Part shown: positions 53,190 through 62,960 of the stretch, in pieces
Layout of the letters: each line of letters opens with the position of its first letter
How positions within the stretch are numbered: position 1 is the stretch's first letter
From: Gemmatimonadota bacterium
GTDB taxonomy: Bacteria > Gemmatimonadota > Gemmatimonadetes > Longimicrobiales > Gaopeijiaceae
Length of the DNA: 64,000 bases
Assembly (NCBI GenBank): GCA_022571515.1
Contig: JACZXQ010000006.1
Location: 1 to 64,000 of the forward strand
Reading direction: 5' to 3'
Position numbers and translations under genes: made by a program
The notes under the pieces: model-generated
The model's database searches: none
Told to the model about the DNA's origin: nothing
What the model saw: only the letters and a program-made list of their open reading frames with translations

Positions 53190-53467
53190 AGGGCCTCTCT
53201 TCGGGTCCTGGTGATGTTCGCCCTGGGTTCAGCCGCGACGAGGTCGTCGAGCCTGGACAAGACCGACTCCGCGAAGCGGCCGTCGGTGGCAACCAGCACG
53301 GCCGTGATCTCCGCACTCGTCCACACGTCGTGATGGGCGGTCTCCGCCACGGAGACATTGAAGCGCTTACGCAACCGCTCCTTCAGGGAGCGTACCACTT
53401 GCCGTTTGTCCTTGAGCGACCCGCACTCCGGGAGCGAGAGCTGCCATGAGATCAGCGAGACGACCAT
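53186..53467 (-). CDS. DUF503 family protein
   Basis: A 93-residue protein with the DUF503 pattern: LSLPECGSLKDKRQVVRSL, RLRKRFNVSVAETAHHDVW and a C-terminal IVLVATDGRFAESVL-like stretch. Such genes commonly lie between infB and rbfA and may help ribosome assembly; the role is not defined. The ATG at 53467 is chosen; a GTG at 53479 is possible, and longer readings cross into infB. Confidence 0.88.
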   Translation of the reverse strand: MVVSLISWQLSLPECGSLKDKRQVVRSLKERLRKRFNVSVAETAHHDVWTSAEITAVLVATDGRFAESVLSRLDDLVAAEPRANITRTRREAL

Positions 53468-53507
53468 CGGAGAGGTGACGCGGCCATCCGGCCCGCCGGG
53501 CGCGGAC

Positions 53508-56156
53508 TCAGCCTCCGGGCTGGCCCACGCCGGCCAGCGTGCGGGCAATCTCCGTCACCTGGTAGCACTCGATCACATCATCGACCTTGATGTCGTTGAA
53601 GTTCGCGATGCCGATGCCACACTCGAAGCCCTCGCGGACCTCCTTCACGTCGTCCTTGAACCGTTTGAGGGACGAGATTTCTCCGTCGTAAACCACGATG
53701 CCATCGCGAATGAGCCGGACGTTGGCCTTACGGTCGATGAGTCCATCCTGTACGTACGAACCAGCGATCGTGCCGACCTTGGTGACCCTGAAGATCTCGC
53801 GGACCTCGGCGCTACCAACCACGGTCTCCTTACGCTCCGGAGCCAACATGCCCTCGAGCGCAGCCTTCATGTCGTCGACCGCCTCGTAGATCACCTCGTA
53901 GAGGTGGATGTCCACGTCGTCGCGCTCAGCCTGCAGCCTGGCCTTCGTGTGCGGTCGCACACGGAAGCCGATGATGATGGCCCCGGCCGTCTGCGCAAGT
54001 AGCACATCCTCTTCGTTGATGGCGCCTACCGCACGGTGGAGGATCTGCACCCTGACTTCGTCGGTACCAAGCTGCTCCAGTGAATCGGCCAGCGCCTGCA
54101 CCGATCCGTCCACGTCGGCCTTGATGATGAGCGGTAGCGTGTCGGCCTTGCCTTCGGCGGCCAGTTTCGAGAAGTCGCCGAGCTTGGCGCCGCGCTCCTT
54201 GATGCGCAGCTGCTTCTCGCGTTCCAGTCGTTGGCGATTCTGGGAGATCTCGGCCGCCTGCTCGGCCGACATGGCCATGAGGGCGTCGCCGGCCTGCGGA
54301 ACGCCGCTCGCCCCAAGGATCTGCACCGGGATGCCGGGGCTCGCCTCTTTGACTGCCTGGCCGCGCTCATCGAGCATGGCCCTGACACGTCCATCGAACT
54401 GGCCGATGATGAAACTATCGCCGACGCGCAACGTGCCCTTTTGTATCAGCACGGTCGCAACCGGGCCCTTGCCCGGGTCGAGTTCAGCCTCGATTACGGC
54501 AGCCACGGCCGGTCGGTCGGGGTTGGCCTTGAGCTCGAGGAGTTCGGCCTGAAGGAGAATCTTTTCCAGCAGGTCATCGACGCCCGTGCCTTCTTTAGCG
54601 CTGATCTCAGCAACCAAAACATCCCCGCCGAAGTCCTCGACGTTGACGCCCTCCTGCAGCAGCGCCTGCTTCACCCGACCCGGATCGGCCGAAGGCAGGT
54701 CGCACTTGTTGATCGCCACGACCAAGGGCACACCGCCGTTGCGCGCGTGGCTGATGGCCTCCCTCGTCTGAGGCATGACTGCGTCGTCCGCCGCGACCAC
54801 GAGTGCGACGATGTCCGTTATGTCCGTGCCTCGAGCCCGCATGGCGGTAAACGCCGCGTGGCCCGGAGTGTCGAGGAACGTGATGCTCTTGTCACCTCTT
54901 TCGACGTGGTACGCACCGATATGCTGAGTAATCCCACCTGACTCGCCCGCCACCACGTTCGCGTCTCGGATGAAGTCGAGCAGCCGGGTCTTCCCGTGGT
55001 CGACGTGTCCCATCACCGTGACCACAGGCGGCCGCGGCTTTAGGGTCTCCGGGTCCTCGACCTCCTCCTCGTGCAAATCTATGGCGGCGTATTCCTCTTC
55101 GAGCACCGCGGTGAAGCCGAACTCCTCGAGCAACATCTCGATCTGGACGAAGTCGAGGCGCTGATTGATCGTAACCATGAGCCCGAGATTCTTGAACGCC
55201 GAGCCGATGATTTCCGTTGAGGACACGTCCACGAGGTCGGACAGCTCGGAAACCGTCAGGAATTCATTGACCCGGACGGTGGTGCGCTCGCGCTCCACCT
55301 CCTCGCGCTCCACCTCCTGGATCGCCTCGATCTCTTCCTTGCTGGGTTTGGACGACCGCCGCTTGCGCTTCTTGCCGCCACCCTTGATCTGCGCCATGAC
55401 GCGCTGGATGTTTTCCTGGACGGCGCTCTGGTCCACCCGCTGGCGCTTCTTGCCCTTCTTAAGGCCGCGCTCTTTGCGGCGACCGTCGGACGTGTAGCCC
55501 TCGGCCTGAATCCGGACCTTGCCTCCCGGCCCCGCGCTGACGGCCGGAGCCGGCTTTGCCAGCACTCGCGCCGGCCCGTCCTCGCCCCCGAACCTCGCGG
55601 GCTCGGGCTTCTCGAACGCGGCAGCTGGGACCGCTGGCTCCTGAACCTCGGGCTCGGGTGGGTCGACGTCGGCGACGGACGGCTGCGCGACCTCGTCGCC
55701 GGCAACATCCGACCCCTCGATCACCTCGAACTCAGGCTCGGGTTCGTCCTCGGACACCGACTCGTCCGAGGCCTCGGTCTCGTCCGCTTCGGCAACCAAC
55801 TCGGTTGCGTCCCCGGCGCTCTCGTCAGCCTCTTCAAGGTCGTCAGCCTCTTCAAGGTCGTCAGCCTCTTCAACCACCTCCGGCTCTTCGGGCGGAGGTG
55901 GGGGAATGTCGGCCTTCTTACGCCTGCGCCGGCGTCCAGTTTGTGACTGGACATCCTCGATCGCGGCCTCGACGGCCTCCCTGGAATCCTTGTGCCCACC
56001 CCGCCGCTCTCGCTCCACGCGCGACAGAACGACCGCCACGTCAGCCTCGCTCACCTCGGCTTTCTCGTCGGACGCCGAAATGCGCAGAGTGCGCAGGAGG
56101 TGCAAAAGAACCTCGGGGGTTACCCCCAGATCATCCGCTAGCTCGACAACCTGCAT
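53508..56156 (-). CDS. infB: Translation initiation factor IF-2
   Basis: An 882-residue initiation GTPase. The first about 300 residues are Glu/Asp/Val rich and of low complexity, including a tandem repeat. The IF2 N-terminal domain is in [20 protein letters not shown], and the G domain has [21 protein letters not shown] and NKCDLP. The C2 region closes with GYECGI-like [14 protein letters not shown]. It delivers fMet-tRNA to the 30S and joins the subunits. It lies between ylxQ and the DUF503 gene. Confidence 0.98.
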   Translation of the reverse strand: MQVVELADDLGVTPEVLLHLLRTLRISASDEKAEVSEADVAVVLSRVERERRGGHKDSREAVEAAIEDVQSQTGRRRRRKKADIPPPPPEEPEVVEEADDLEEADDLEEADESAGDATELVAEADETEASDESVSEDEPEPEFEVIEGSDVAGDEVAQPSVADVDPPEPEVQEPAVPAAAFEKPEPARFGGEDGPARVLAKPAPAVSAGPGGKVRIQAEGYTSDGRRKERGLKKGKKRQRVDQSAVQENIQRVMAQIKGGGKKRKRRSSKPSKEEIEAIQEVEREEVERERTTVRVNEFLTVSELSDLVDVSSTEIIGSAFKNLGLMVTINQRLDFVQIEMLLEEFGFTAVLEEEYAAIDLHEEEVEDPETLKPRPPVVTVMGHVDHGKTRLLDFIRDANVVAGESGGITQHIGAYHVERGDKSITFLDTPGHAAFTAMRARGTDITDIVALVVAADDAVMPQTREAISHARNGGVPLVVAINKCDLPSADPGRVKQALLQEGVNVEDFGGDVLVAEISAKEGTGVDDLLEKILLQAELLELKANPDRPAVAAVIEAELDPGKGPVATVLIQKGTLRVGDSFIIGQFDGRVRAMLDERGQAVKEASPGIPVQILGASGVPQAGDALMAMSAEQAAEISQNRQRLEREKQLRIKERGAKLGDFSKLAAEGKADTLPLIIKADVDGSVQALADSLEQLGTDEVRVQILHRAVGAINEEDVLLAQTAGAIIIGFRVRPHTKARLQAERDDVDIHLYEVIYEAVDDMKAALEGMLAPERKETVVGSAEVREIFRVTKVGTIAGSYVQDGLIDRKANVRLIRDGIVVYDGEISSLKRFKDDVKEVREGFECGIGIANFNDIKVDDVIECYQVTEIARTLAGVGQPGG
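55824..55873. repeat. 18-bp tandem repeat in infB
   Basis: The unit GTCAGCCTCTTCAAGGTC occurs 2.8 times without change, encoding repeated EEADDL residues in the variable N-terminal part of IF-2. Copy number could vary without breaking the frame. Confidence 0.8.
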
Positions 56157-56165
56157 ACCTTCCCA

Positions 56166-56510
56166 CTACCTCTCTTGGATGACTGGGCTAATTCTGGCCT
56201 CGGGCGACAACCGGCCGAGAACCTGCTCGGCGAACGACTCCGCCGTTATCGCGATCGCGCTCACAGGCGCAGACCCTATCGCCGCACCCAAGTCGGCGCG
56301 ACTTCCTACCGACGCCCGCGGCGTCTCATGATGCTCGAGCAGGCGAAGCACCTTCTGTTGCTGGATATCCGATGCGTCCCGGGCCAGCAGCACGAGCGCG
56401 GCAGATCCATCCTGGATCGCACGCCTCGTCCCGTCCGTGCCCCGCGCCACCGCGCCGGCCCGCATGGCCAGTCCAAGCAAAGCCAGCGCCTCAGCCGTCT
56501 TATTCGCCAT
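56166..56510 (-). CDS. YlxQ/L7Ae-like RNA-binding protein
   Basis: A 114-residue L7Ae-family protein from ATG 56510, which overlaps the nusA stop. ANKTAEALALLGLAMRAGAVARG, ALVLLARDASDIQQQKVLRL and the AIGSAPVSAIAITAESFAEQVL end match the YlxQ type found between nusA and infB. The longer frame to 56579 only reads through the nusA end. Confidence 0.85.
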   Translation of the reverse strand: MANKTAEALALLGLAMRAGAVARGTDGTRRAIQDGSAALVLLARDASDIQQQKVLRLLEHHETPRASVGSRADLGAAIGSAPVSAIAITAESFAEQVLGRLSPEARISPVIQER

Positions 56511-57996
56511 CGGAGTCCTCTTTGGGCTCGACATCCTCAGCATCGTCGCTCGAGACCGCATCTTCTTCGGTCGAGTCAACCGCCAAGGACGCAGCCGACT
56601 CAGCGTCGTTCACCCCCTCTTCGGACTCGACTTCTCCGGCCGGCTCCTCCGCTTCCGCGTCCTCCTCGGCACTGGCTTCCTCGCCAGCGGCCTCACCGTC
56701 CTGGGATTCGTCGACGGTCAACTGATCGATCAGACTCCGGAGGCGCTCGACCTGCTCCTCTTCGAGACCCTCGATGGCCATCAAATCACTCGCCTCCAGG
56801 TCGATGATCTGCAGAAACGTGGTGTGCCCCGCCTTGGCGAGGGCCGCCACAACCTCATCAGCCAGGTCCAACTCGGAGAGGGCGAAATCCGCGACGTCCC
56901 GCTCCTCGCTCTCACCTTCTCCGAAGAGCGAGAGGTCCGCGCCACGCTCCAGCCACTCACGTGAGCTGTACAGGTCGATCTGCCACCCGATCAACTGCGA
57001 AGCCAATCGCACGTTTTGCCCGTTTCGGCCGATTGCCAACGAAAGCTGATCCTCGTCGACGATGGCCGTAATGATCTGTCCCTCGGTGTCGCTGATCACC
57101 TTTGACACCCGCGCGGGGGCGAGCGCGCGCCGGGCAAAGATCTCGGGCTCCGGATGCCACGGAACGATGTCGATGCGCTCCCCGCCGAGCTCGGACACGA
57201 CGGCTTGTACTCTCGACCCCTTTAGGCCCACGCAGGCCCCCACGGGGTCGATGGATTCGTCACGGCTGGAGACCGCAATCTTCGTCCGCCCACCAACTTC
57301 CCGGGCGATCTCCTTGAGCTCGACGATCGACTGATAGATCTCAGGGACCTCGAGCTTGAACAGCGCTGCCACAAAGAGGGGGTCTGCTCTGGAAAGAATC
57401 AGGCGTGGCCCCTTCGGCGTCTCCTCGACCTTCTTGAGCACCGCACGGATTGGATCGCCTTGGCGAAACCGCTCACGGGGGTTCTGATCCTTCCAGGGGA
57501 TGATCGCCTCCGCCTCGCGCGAACGGTTGAGCATGACGACGATCTTGCCACGCTCGATCTGCTGTACCTCGCCTGAGAGCAGGTCACCTACCTTGTCAGC
57601 GTACTCCTCGCGGATGCGCTGGCGCTCACCCTCGCGCACGCGTTGTACGATCCGCTGCTTTACCGCCATGACCGCGTTGCGGCCGAACTCGGCGAAATCA
57701 ACCGGGATCTCCATCACGTCGCCCACCTCGAAGCCCTCGTCATCCCACCGGGCTTCCTCGAGGCTCACCTCACTCGACGGATCCTCGACCTCTTCGACGA
57801 CACGGCGGAGCACGACGATGTCGAAACCGCCCTCTTGGTCGTCGATCGTTATCTCGGCTTCCACGTTGGGCCCATAGATCCGGGCGAGACCCGCCAGGAT
57901 CCCATCCTTGATCAGGTCGTGCACCTCGTCCGGAGACAGGTTCTTTGTAGACGCAACGTCTCTGAAGGCCGCGACAATCTGCCCAGTGTCGATCAT
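56500..57996 (-). CDS. nusA: Transcription elongation/termination factor NusA
   Basis: A 498-residue protein. An N-terminal RNA-polymerase binding domain (about 1-130), S1 (about 135-200, GEVQQIERGKIVVML), and two KH domains (DPVGACVGLKGSRVQAVVSEL and the SLAIGRNGQNVRLASQL GxxG loop) are present. A helix-hairpin segment (VVAALAKAGHTTFLQIIDL) precedes a very acidic tail of about 60 residues. The ATG at 57996 is 8 nt past the rimP stop; upstream codons in the frame belong to rimP. The tail is unusual in length. Confidence 0.97.
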   Translation of the reverse strand: MIDTGQIVAAFRDVASTKNLSPDEVHDLIKDGILAGLARIYGPNVEAEITIDDQEGGFDIVVLRRVVEEVEDPSSEVSLEEARWDDEGFEVGDVMEIPVDFAEFGRNAVMAVKQRIVQRVREGERQRIREEYADKVGDLLSGEVQQIERGKIVVMLNRSREAEAIIPWKDQNPRERFRQGDPIRAVLKKVEETPKGPRLILSRADPLFVAALFKLEVPEIYQSIVELKEIAREVGGRTKIAVSSRDESIDPVGACVGLKGSRVQAVVSELGGERIDIVPWHPEPEIFARRALAPARVSKVISDTEGQIITAIVDEDQLSLAIGRNGQNVRLASQLIGWQIDLYSSREWLERGADLSLFGEGESEERDVADFALSELDLADEVVAALAKAGHTTFLQIIDLEASDLMAIEGLEEEQVERLRSLIDQLTVDESQDGEAAGEEASAEEDAEAEEPAGEVESEEGVNDAESAASLAVDSTEEDAVSSDDAEDVEPKEDSDGE

Positions 57997-58003
57997 ATCA
58001 CGT

Positions 58004-58510
58004 TCAATCCCGTTTGCCTCGGTCCAATTTGAAGACGAGGTGCGCACCCTTGATGTCCGCCAACGGTATCGCGACCTCCTCTCCATCGGAGAGCCGAATG
58101 CGGGCAGCTCCCCCATCTACGCTTTCATCCAGCCCCGCAATCTCACCTTCCAGCCTCGCGGAGCCCTTCGTCAGCTCTCGCCACCCTTTTACGACGACGG
58201 GCTCGCCCGCAAAGCGTTCCCAATCACGCGGTCGCGTAAGCGGCCGCTCCAACCCTGGCGACGATACTTCGAGAACGTACCGTTCCGGCATCGCGTCGAG
58301 CTCATCGAGCCAGGACTCCAGGCCCCGACTGACTTTCGCACAGTCGCCCACCTGCATCGAGGCTCCGCGCTCGGCGGCTTGCGCCTCCACACGAATCCGC
58401 AGGATCGGGCGGCTACGCGACCCAGCCCACTCCACGTAAACGAGCTCGAAGCCCAGGGTCTCGACCCTGTGCTCGAGCTCGTGTTCGACCTCACGCACGC
58501 GTACAGCCAC
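58004..58510 (-). CDS. rimP: Ribosome maturation factor RimP
   Basis: A 168-residue 30S assembly factor. The GTG at 58510 (GAGGGTGGGGATATT before it) begins VAVRVREVEHELEHRVE. The motif ELVYVEWAGSRSRPILRIRVE, a CAKVSRGLESWLDELD segment and YVLEVSSPGLERPLTRPRDW match RimP (usual YRLEVSSPGLDRPL). First gene of the nusA-infB operon; two terminators lie just upstream. Confidence 0.92.
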   Translation of the reverse strand: MAVRVREVEHELEHRVETLGFELVYVEWAGSRSRPILRIRVEAQAAERGASMQVGDCAKVSRGLESWLDELDAMPERYVLEVSSPGLERPLTRPRDWERFAGEPVVVKGWRELTKGSARLEGEIAGLDESVDGGAARIRLSDGEEVAIPLADIKGAHLVFKLDRGKRD

Positions 58511-58550
58511 AATATCCCCACCCTCGCGTGGCACGAAGCCACCGAGGAAT

Positions 58551-58579
58551 AAAAAAGCGGGGGTAACCAACTCCCCCAC
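58551..58579 (-). terminator. Intrinsic terminator upstream of rimP
   Basis: GGGGG (58561-58565) and CCCCC (58575-58579) around 9 nt, followed on the minus strand by CCGC and six T (58556-58551). Ends read-through from the coiled-coil gene. Confidence 0.7.
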
Positions 58580-58585
58580 TCACAA

Positions 58586-58611
58586 AAGGCCGCCCCCAGG
58601 TGGGCGGCCCA
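58586..58611 (-). terminator. Intrinsic terminator of the phasin-like gene
   Basis: GGCCGCCC (58590-58597) and GGGCGGCC (58604-58611) form a perfect 8-bp stem with a 6-nt loop, followed on the minus strand by TTTTGTG. It stands about 120 nt past the phasin-like stop. Confidence 0.8.
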
Positions 58612-58732
58612 TCTCGGTCGTCAGAAATATAGGCGCGAAACGGCGGGGGTTCAAGGCTGGCGCGGCACCCCGCGAACCCTCGGTGCGACTGTCAGTCCAT
58701 TGCAGGAAGCCGAGCTAGCCCATCCGTGAGCC

Positions 58733-59134
58733 TTATTCCTCCGCCTCGCCATCCTCTCCACCGACCTTCCGTTCGATGTCGCGAAGCCGGTCTTTGAGCT
58801 CGTCGATCTTGGTGCGGAGCTCCTCGAACTCATTCTGGGACACGAAATCGAAGGCCTCACGCGCCGATTCCATGCCTTGCTGCGCCTTCGCGAGGCCGCT
58901 CTTCATGACCTCCTTCGCGCGCTCCTGACTCAGGTCTCCGCGCTCTTTGGCTTCCTTGATCGTCTCTTCAATGGCGTCCTTCATGGCGTTGAGGACACTC
59001 ATACCGTGTTTGATCCCATCCGACACCCTTTCTTGCCGTGTCTTCGAAGCTTCGTCATCAGCGTCGCCGCCGGGCTGCGCTGCGTCGTCGTTGGTCTTTT
59101 CGGAGTCGGTCATCCTGGATGTCCCTTGGCTCAT
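58733..59134 (-). CDS. Phasin-like coiled-coil protein
   Basis: About 133 residues, almost all helical and charged. After a polar N terminus (DDAAQPGGDADDEASK) comes an amphipathic helix (about 45-125) with heptads: VLNAMKDAIEETIKEAKERG, QERAKEVMKSGLAKAQQGME and ELRTKIDELKDRLRDIERK. The pattern resembles phasin / poly(hydroxyalkanoate) granule-associated proteins, but it could be a general coiled-coil scaffold. The ATG at 59134 is used; 59113 is possible. Confidence 0.6.
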   Translation of the reverse strand: MSQGTSRMTDSEKTNDDAAQPGGDADDEASKTRQERVSDGIKHGMSVLNAMKDAIEETIKEAKERGDLSQERAKEVMKSGLAKAQQGMESAREAFDFVSQNEFEELRTKIDELKDRLRDIERKVGGEDGEAEE

Positions 59135-59214
59135 AACAATCAACGCCCTCACCCCACCCCATGTACGGACCTACGGTGAGACGCCCATCAGGGTTTCCGG
59201 ACCCGTGGGCTGCC

Positions 59215-60501
59215 TCAAGCCTCGCCCTCGGCGCGTACGATGCGCGCGCCCACCGCAACGAGACGCTCGTCGATGCGCTCGTACCCACGCTCGATCTGCC
59301 GGATGTTCTGGATACGACTCGTACCTGTCGCACCCAGAGCAGCGATCAACATGGCCATCCCAGCCCGGATATCGGGGCTCTCGACTGTACCGCCGCGAAG
59401 CGGAGAGGGCCCCACGACGACCGCCCGATGTGGATCGCACAAGATGATCTGGGCGCCCATCCCAACGAGCTTGTCCGTGAAGAACATGCGTGATTCAAAC
59501 ATCTTCTCGTGGATCAGGATGGTGCCAGTGCACTGCGTGGCGGCCACCACCGCGATCGAAGTCAGATCGGCGGGAAACGCAGGCCATGGACCGTCATCGA
59601 TCTTGGGTACGGCGCCGAAGGCGTCGTTTTGTACCACGTGGTCGTGGTCTCCGTGTATGATGAGGTCCTCGCCATCCACCGTGCACTCGATCCCGAGCCG
59701 GCGAAAGCCGAGCAGGGTGGAATCCATGTGCTCGAGCGGGGCCCCCTCGACAATGAGTTCGCTTCCGGTAACCGCGGCAAGGCCGATGAACGAGCCGGCC
59801 TCGATGTGATCGGCGCCGATGCGGTACGACGCCCCGAACAGCTCTGGAACTCCCTCGATCTCCAGCCGGCCCATACCGATCCCTTCGATCCCCGCGCCCA
59901 TTCGGTTGAGCAGGTGGCAGAGGTCCTGAACGTGAGGCTCGGCGGCGGCGTTTCGGATAACCGTGCGTCCCTCCGCCAACACGGCTGCCATCACGGCGTT
60001 CTCGGTGGCCGTGACGGAAGGTTCGTCCATAAAGAAATCGGCACCCTTGAGCCGTCCCGCCTCCAAATGGATTCCACCGTCCAGCTCCACAGAAGCCCCC
60101 AACGCCTCGAACGCCAGAAAGTGCGCGTCGAGGCGGCGCTTGCCGATGACGTCACCCCCTGGCGGAGGCAGCCGCACGCTCCCAAAGCGGGCGAGGAGCG
60201 GCCCCGCCAGAAGCAAAGAAGCTCGGATGCGCTCGGCCATCGTGCGATCTACATCACCGACCGTCACGCCGGAGGCATCCACAGTCACGGTGTTGTCCGC
60301 GTCCCACGTGACGGTCGCTCCGAGCGACTCGATGATCTCGAGCATAGTCTCGACGTCTCGGATGCGCGGCACGTTTTCCAGAGTGACGGGCTGGGAAGTG
60401 AGGACAGTCGCGGCGAGCGCTGGAAGCGCCGCGTTCTTGTTTCCGGCGGGCCGGAGGCGGCCGGACAGCCTTTGGCCGCCCTCGACTACGAAGCTTGCCA
60501 T
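59215..60501 (-). CDS. murA: UDP-N-acetylglucosamine 1-carboxyvinyltransferase MurA, Asp-type
   Basis: A 428-residue EPSP-synthase-fold enzyme that adds enolpyruvate to UDP-GlcNAc, the first committed step of peptidoglycan. ATG 60501 has AAGGAAGAG before it and begins [14 protein letters not shown]; the frame to 60750 is upstream. [20 protein letters not shown] and the C-terminal [19 protein letters not shown] are typical. The loop that carries the catalytic Cys (PGGC in E. coli, Cys115) here reads [17 protein letters not shown] with Asp117. MurA with Asp at this position is known in Mycobacterium and Chlamydia and is insensitive to fosfomycin. Confidence 0.95.
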   Translation of the reverse strand: MASFVVEGGQRLSGRLRPAGNKNAALPALAATVLTSQPVTLENVPRIRDVETMLEIIESLGATVTWDADNTVTVDASGVTVGDVDRTMAERIRASLLLAGPLLARFGSVRLPPPGGDVIGKRRLDAHFLAFEALGASVELDGGIHLEAGRLKGADFFMDEPSVTATENAVMAAVLAEGRTVIRNAAAEPHVQDLCHLLNRMGAGIEGIGMGRLEIEGVPELFGASYRIGADHIEAGSFIGLAAVTGSELIVEGAPLEHMDSTLLGFRRLGIECTVDGEDLIIHGDHDHVVQNDAFGAVPKIDDGPWPAFPADLTSIAVVAATQCTGTILIHEKMFESRMFFTDKLVGMGAQIILCDPHRAVVVGPSPLRGGTVESPDIRAGMAMLIAALGATGTSRIQNIRQIERGYERIDERLVAVGARIVRAEGEA

Positions 60502-60743
60502 CTCTTCCTTGAAGATCGTCTGGTGGTGAGAACGGGGCTGCACGCGCGCCAGACTGGGCGCCTGAAGCACCGAAGCGTCGGCAACATATTGGCTCTCGCC
60601 TACGGACAGCAAGCCGGTTCTCATTCCGCCTCCTCTTCCCGGTGAGGTCTTCCACGCTTGTGGCCCTCCCGGCCTCCGCGCGACTCCTCGAGCATTCCTC
60701 ACCGGTAGGTAATGCAGGATGCATGCCGCGCCGCCGTCCCGGC

Positions 60744-60773
60744 TTGACACCCCTCACTGGCGACGTCTAAGAT
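60744..60773 (+). promoter_or_regulatory. Sigma70 promoter of the ptsN operon
   Basis: TTGACA (60744-60749), 18-nt spacer, TAAGAT (60768-60773), with the start codon of ptsN 45 nt further on. The best promoter seen in the window. The remaining 316-bp divergent gap to murA (60502-60817) shows no gene. Confidence 0.7.
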
Positions 60774-60817
60774 CACTGCTCGTCCAAGCCCGCGAAGCCC
60801 CGAAATAGTTACAGGAT

Positions 60818-61282
60818 ATGCGTTTAGCAGATTACGTCCGGTCCGAACTTATTCTCCAGGGCCTGCACGCAGACGACACGGAGAGCACCATTCGTGCGCT
60901 CTCCCAGCACCTGGCTGATCAGCACGTCGTCGAGGATGGAGCAGAGGTCAGCCAGGCTCTCATGGAACGTGAACGCCTCCACACGACCGCGGTCGGGCAT
61001 GGCGTGGCCATTCCGCACGCCACGGTAAGCAGTGTGGATTCCACAATCCTGCTCGTGGCCGTCGCGCCGGACGCAATCCGGTTCGGACCGCCGGAGAGTG
61101 AGCCTTGTCGGATTTTCTTCCTCTTGTTGTCGCCACCCGGACGAGAGTCGGAACACATCAAGCTCCTCGCGAGACTCTCGCGGTTGGTGCGCCATCCCGG
61201 ATTCGTGGAGAAGCTCGGCGGCACGAGGTCGACCGAGGATGTCCTTGACGCCATCCGCGATGTCGACGCTCAGCATGTCTGA
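60818..61282 (+). CDS. ptsN: PTS IIA (fructose/nitrogen type) regulatory protein
   Basis: A 154-residue EIIA-Ntr/Fru domain. The phosphorylated His is in GHGVAIPHATVSSVDS, the family position. The fold continues with HIKLLARLSRLVRHPGF. No EIIB or EIIC gene follows, which points to a regulatory EIIA-Ntr rather than sugar uptake. Its stop overlaps the PII-like start, and a cation/proton antiporter follows: EIIA-Ntr of E. coli controls K+ transport, so a similar link is plausible here. Confidence 0.88.
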   Translation: MRLADYVRSELILQGLHADDTESTIRALSQHLADQHVVEDGAEVSQALMERERLHTTAVGHGVAIPHATVSSVDSTILLVAVAPDAIRFGPPESEPCRIFFLLLSPPGRESEHIKLLARLSRLVRHPGFVEKLGGTRSTEDVLDAIRDVDAQHV

Positions 61283-61640
61283 CCCCTCCATGAAGCTCCT
61301 CCTGGCGGTAATCAACGAGCCCGAGCGCCTGGACGACATCCTGGCGGGATTCGTCGAACTGGGCATTCGTGGCGCTACGGTGATCAACAGCGAGGGCATG
61401 GGCCGGCTGCTCTCGCATGACATTCCGATCTTCGCGGGACTGCAGACGCTGATCTCACGCTCGAGACCGCAAAACCGAACCATCTTCTCGGTCATCGCAG
61501 CCGATCAGGTCGATCCTGCCATCGCCCTTCTCCAAGAGGTCTGCGGCGACCTGGACAACCCGGCCACAGGCATCGTCATCACGCTTCCTGTCGAACGGGT
61601 CGTAGGGCTAGCGCAGGAGTTGGGCGAGGGCGGTATCTAG
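61275..61640 (+). CDS. PII-like signalling protein
   Basis: A 121-residue protein of the PII / PII-like fold. It starts MKLLLAVINEPERLDDIL (ATG 61275 or 61290), with GIRGATVINSEGMGRLLS where PII proteins have the second strand and T-loop base, and ends IVITLPVERVVGLA. The T-loop is short and unlike GlnB. It overlaps ptsN by 8 nt. Unknown ligand; may sense a small molecule to control the antiporter downstream. Confidence 0.7.
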   Translation: MSDPSMKLLLAVINEPERLDDILAGFVELGIRGATVINSEGMGRLLSHDIPIFAGLQTLISRSRPQNRTIFSVIAADQVDPAIALLQEVCGDLDNPATGIVITLPVERVVGLAQELGEGGI

Positions 61641-61646
61641 CCTTCC

Positions 61647-62960
61647 ATGGAGCCCCTGCTCAGCACCCTCGTTCTGATCCTGCTGGCCCTGTTGGGCGCA
61701 AACCTCTCGTTCTCGACAGAACACGTACCTCCCGGGCCGCGCCTGCTCTTCAAGACGGGCACCCACTTCGTCCTGGTCGGATTTTTTCTCGGACCCGCAG
61801 GCCTGGAATTGGTCTCGGCAGAGGCCCTCGAACAACTTTCGCCACTCCTCGTGCTCGGTCTCGGGTGGGTGGGGCTCTTGTTCGGCATGCAGCTCGACCG
61901 GGACACCCTGGGCCAGTTTCCACGCGGCTTCCACATCCTCGCCCTCGGGCAGGCCGTACTCGCGTTCCTGTTCTTCGCCGGTGTGGGCCTTCTCGGCCTG
62001 GCGATGATCGGGCGCTCGACCGAGGTAGCCAGACTCATGGTGTGGGGCGCGGCGGCAACGGCCTGTCTCAGCACCCCGGCAGGAATCGCGATGGTCTCGT
62101 CGAACTTCCTGGTGCGCGGAAACATGCGACGGCTCCTGTTCTTCGTCGCCTCGCTCGACGCGGTGGTGGGGATCGTAGCGCTGCAGATCATCTACTCAGT
62201 TTATCACCCGACCGCACTCGGTCAGGGGTTCGGCGACGTCCCAGCCCTGGGTTGGATCGTCGTAGGCCTGGGCCTGGGCACGGTGTGCGGCATCCTGTTC
62301 CTATGGTTGACTCGAAAGCGACCCGCCGGCGAGGAGATGGTGCTCTTCTTGATGGGCAGCGCAGCGTTCGCGGCGGGCGCGGCCATGCAGCTTCAACTCT
62401 CACCACTGTTCGTGTGCGTCGTCATGGGCGCCGTCATTGCAAACCTGGCACCTGGTCACAAGCGCGTATTCCGGAGCCTGGAGCGTTGGGAGAAGCCGAT
62501 CTACGTCATCCTGCTGATCATAGCGGGAGCGTTGTTGCGTTTTCCAACGTTCTGGGTCATCCCGTTTGCGGCGGCCTACGTGATGCTACGTGTCGGTGCA
62601 AAGGTCGCGGGCGGATTCATCGCGGTGAGGATGGTTCCCCTGCCCTTCACGCCTCCCAAACGGCTCGGGTTGGGCTTGGTGCCCCAGGGCGGTATTTCCC
62701 TGGCATTGGCGATCTCCCTGATGCTGACGTTCAGAGGGCTCGACCTAAACGGCCTGGATGCCATGGATACCTTGTTCGGCATCGTGTTGATCGGCGTGGT
62801 GGTCTCCGAGTTGGCCGGACCGGTTTTCACGACGGCGGCCCTCCGCCAGGCCGGTGAGATTTCGCCTGAAGTGGAGCAGGCGCTCGCTGTGGGCGATGCT
62901 GAAGAGGCTCATGCGCACGCCCTCCGTCACGTGCCGACGCCGGCCGAGGAGGACGAGTGA
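61647..62960 (+). CDS. Monovalent cation/proton antiporter (CPA2/Kef-like)
   Basis: A 437-residue membrane protein with about 12 hydrophobic helices, such as STLVLILLALLGANLSF, LGQAVLAFLFFAGVGLLGLA, WIVVGLGLGTVCGILFLWL and GIVLIGVVVSELAGPVFTTA. The repeated 5+5-type arrangement and GWVGLLFGMQLD at the first half fit the CPA2/Kef group of Na+(K+)/H+ exchangers; no TrkA-N domain is attached. The ptsN and PII-like genes directly upstream suggest regulated exchange. Gene 6 nt after the PII-like stop. Confidence 0.85.
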   Translation: MEPLLSTLVLILLALLGANLSFSTEHVPPGPRLLFKTGTHFVLVGFFLGPAGLELVSAEALEQLSPLLVLGLGWVGLLFGMQLDRDTLGQFPRGFHILALGQAVLAFLFFAGVGLLGLAMIGRSTEVARLMVWGAAATACLSTPAGIAMVSSNFLVRGNMRRLLFFVASLDAVVGIVALQIIYSVYHPTALGQGFGDVPALGWIVVGLGLGTVCGILFLWLTRKRPAGEEMVLFLMGSAAFAAGAAMQLQLSPLFVCVVMGAVIANLAPGHKRVFRSLERWEKPIYVILLIIAGALLRFPTFWVIPFAAAYVMLRVGAKVAGGFIAVRMVPLPFTPPKRLGLGLVPQGGISLALAISLMLTFRGLDLNGLDAMDTLFGIVLIGVVVSELAGPVFTTAALRQAGEISPEVEQALAVGDAEEAHAHALRHVPTPAEEDE

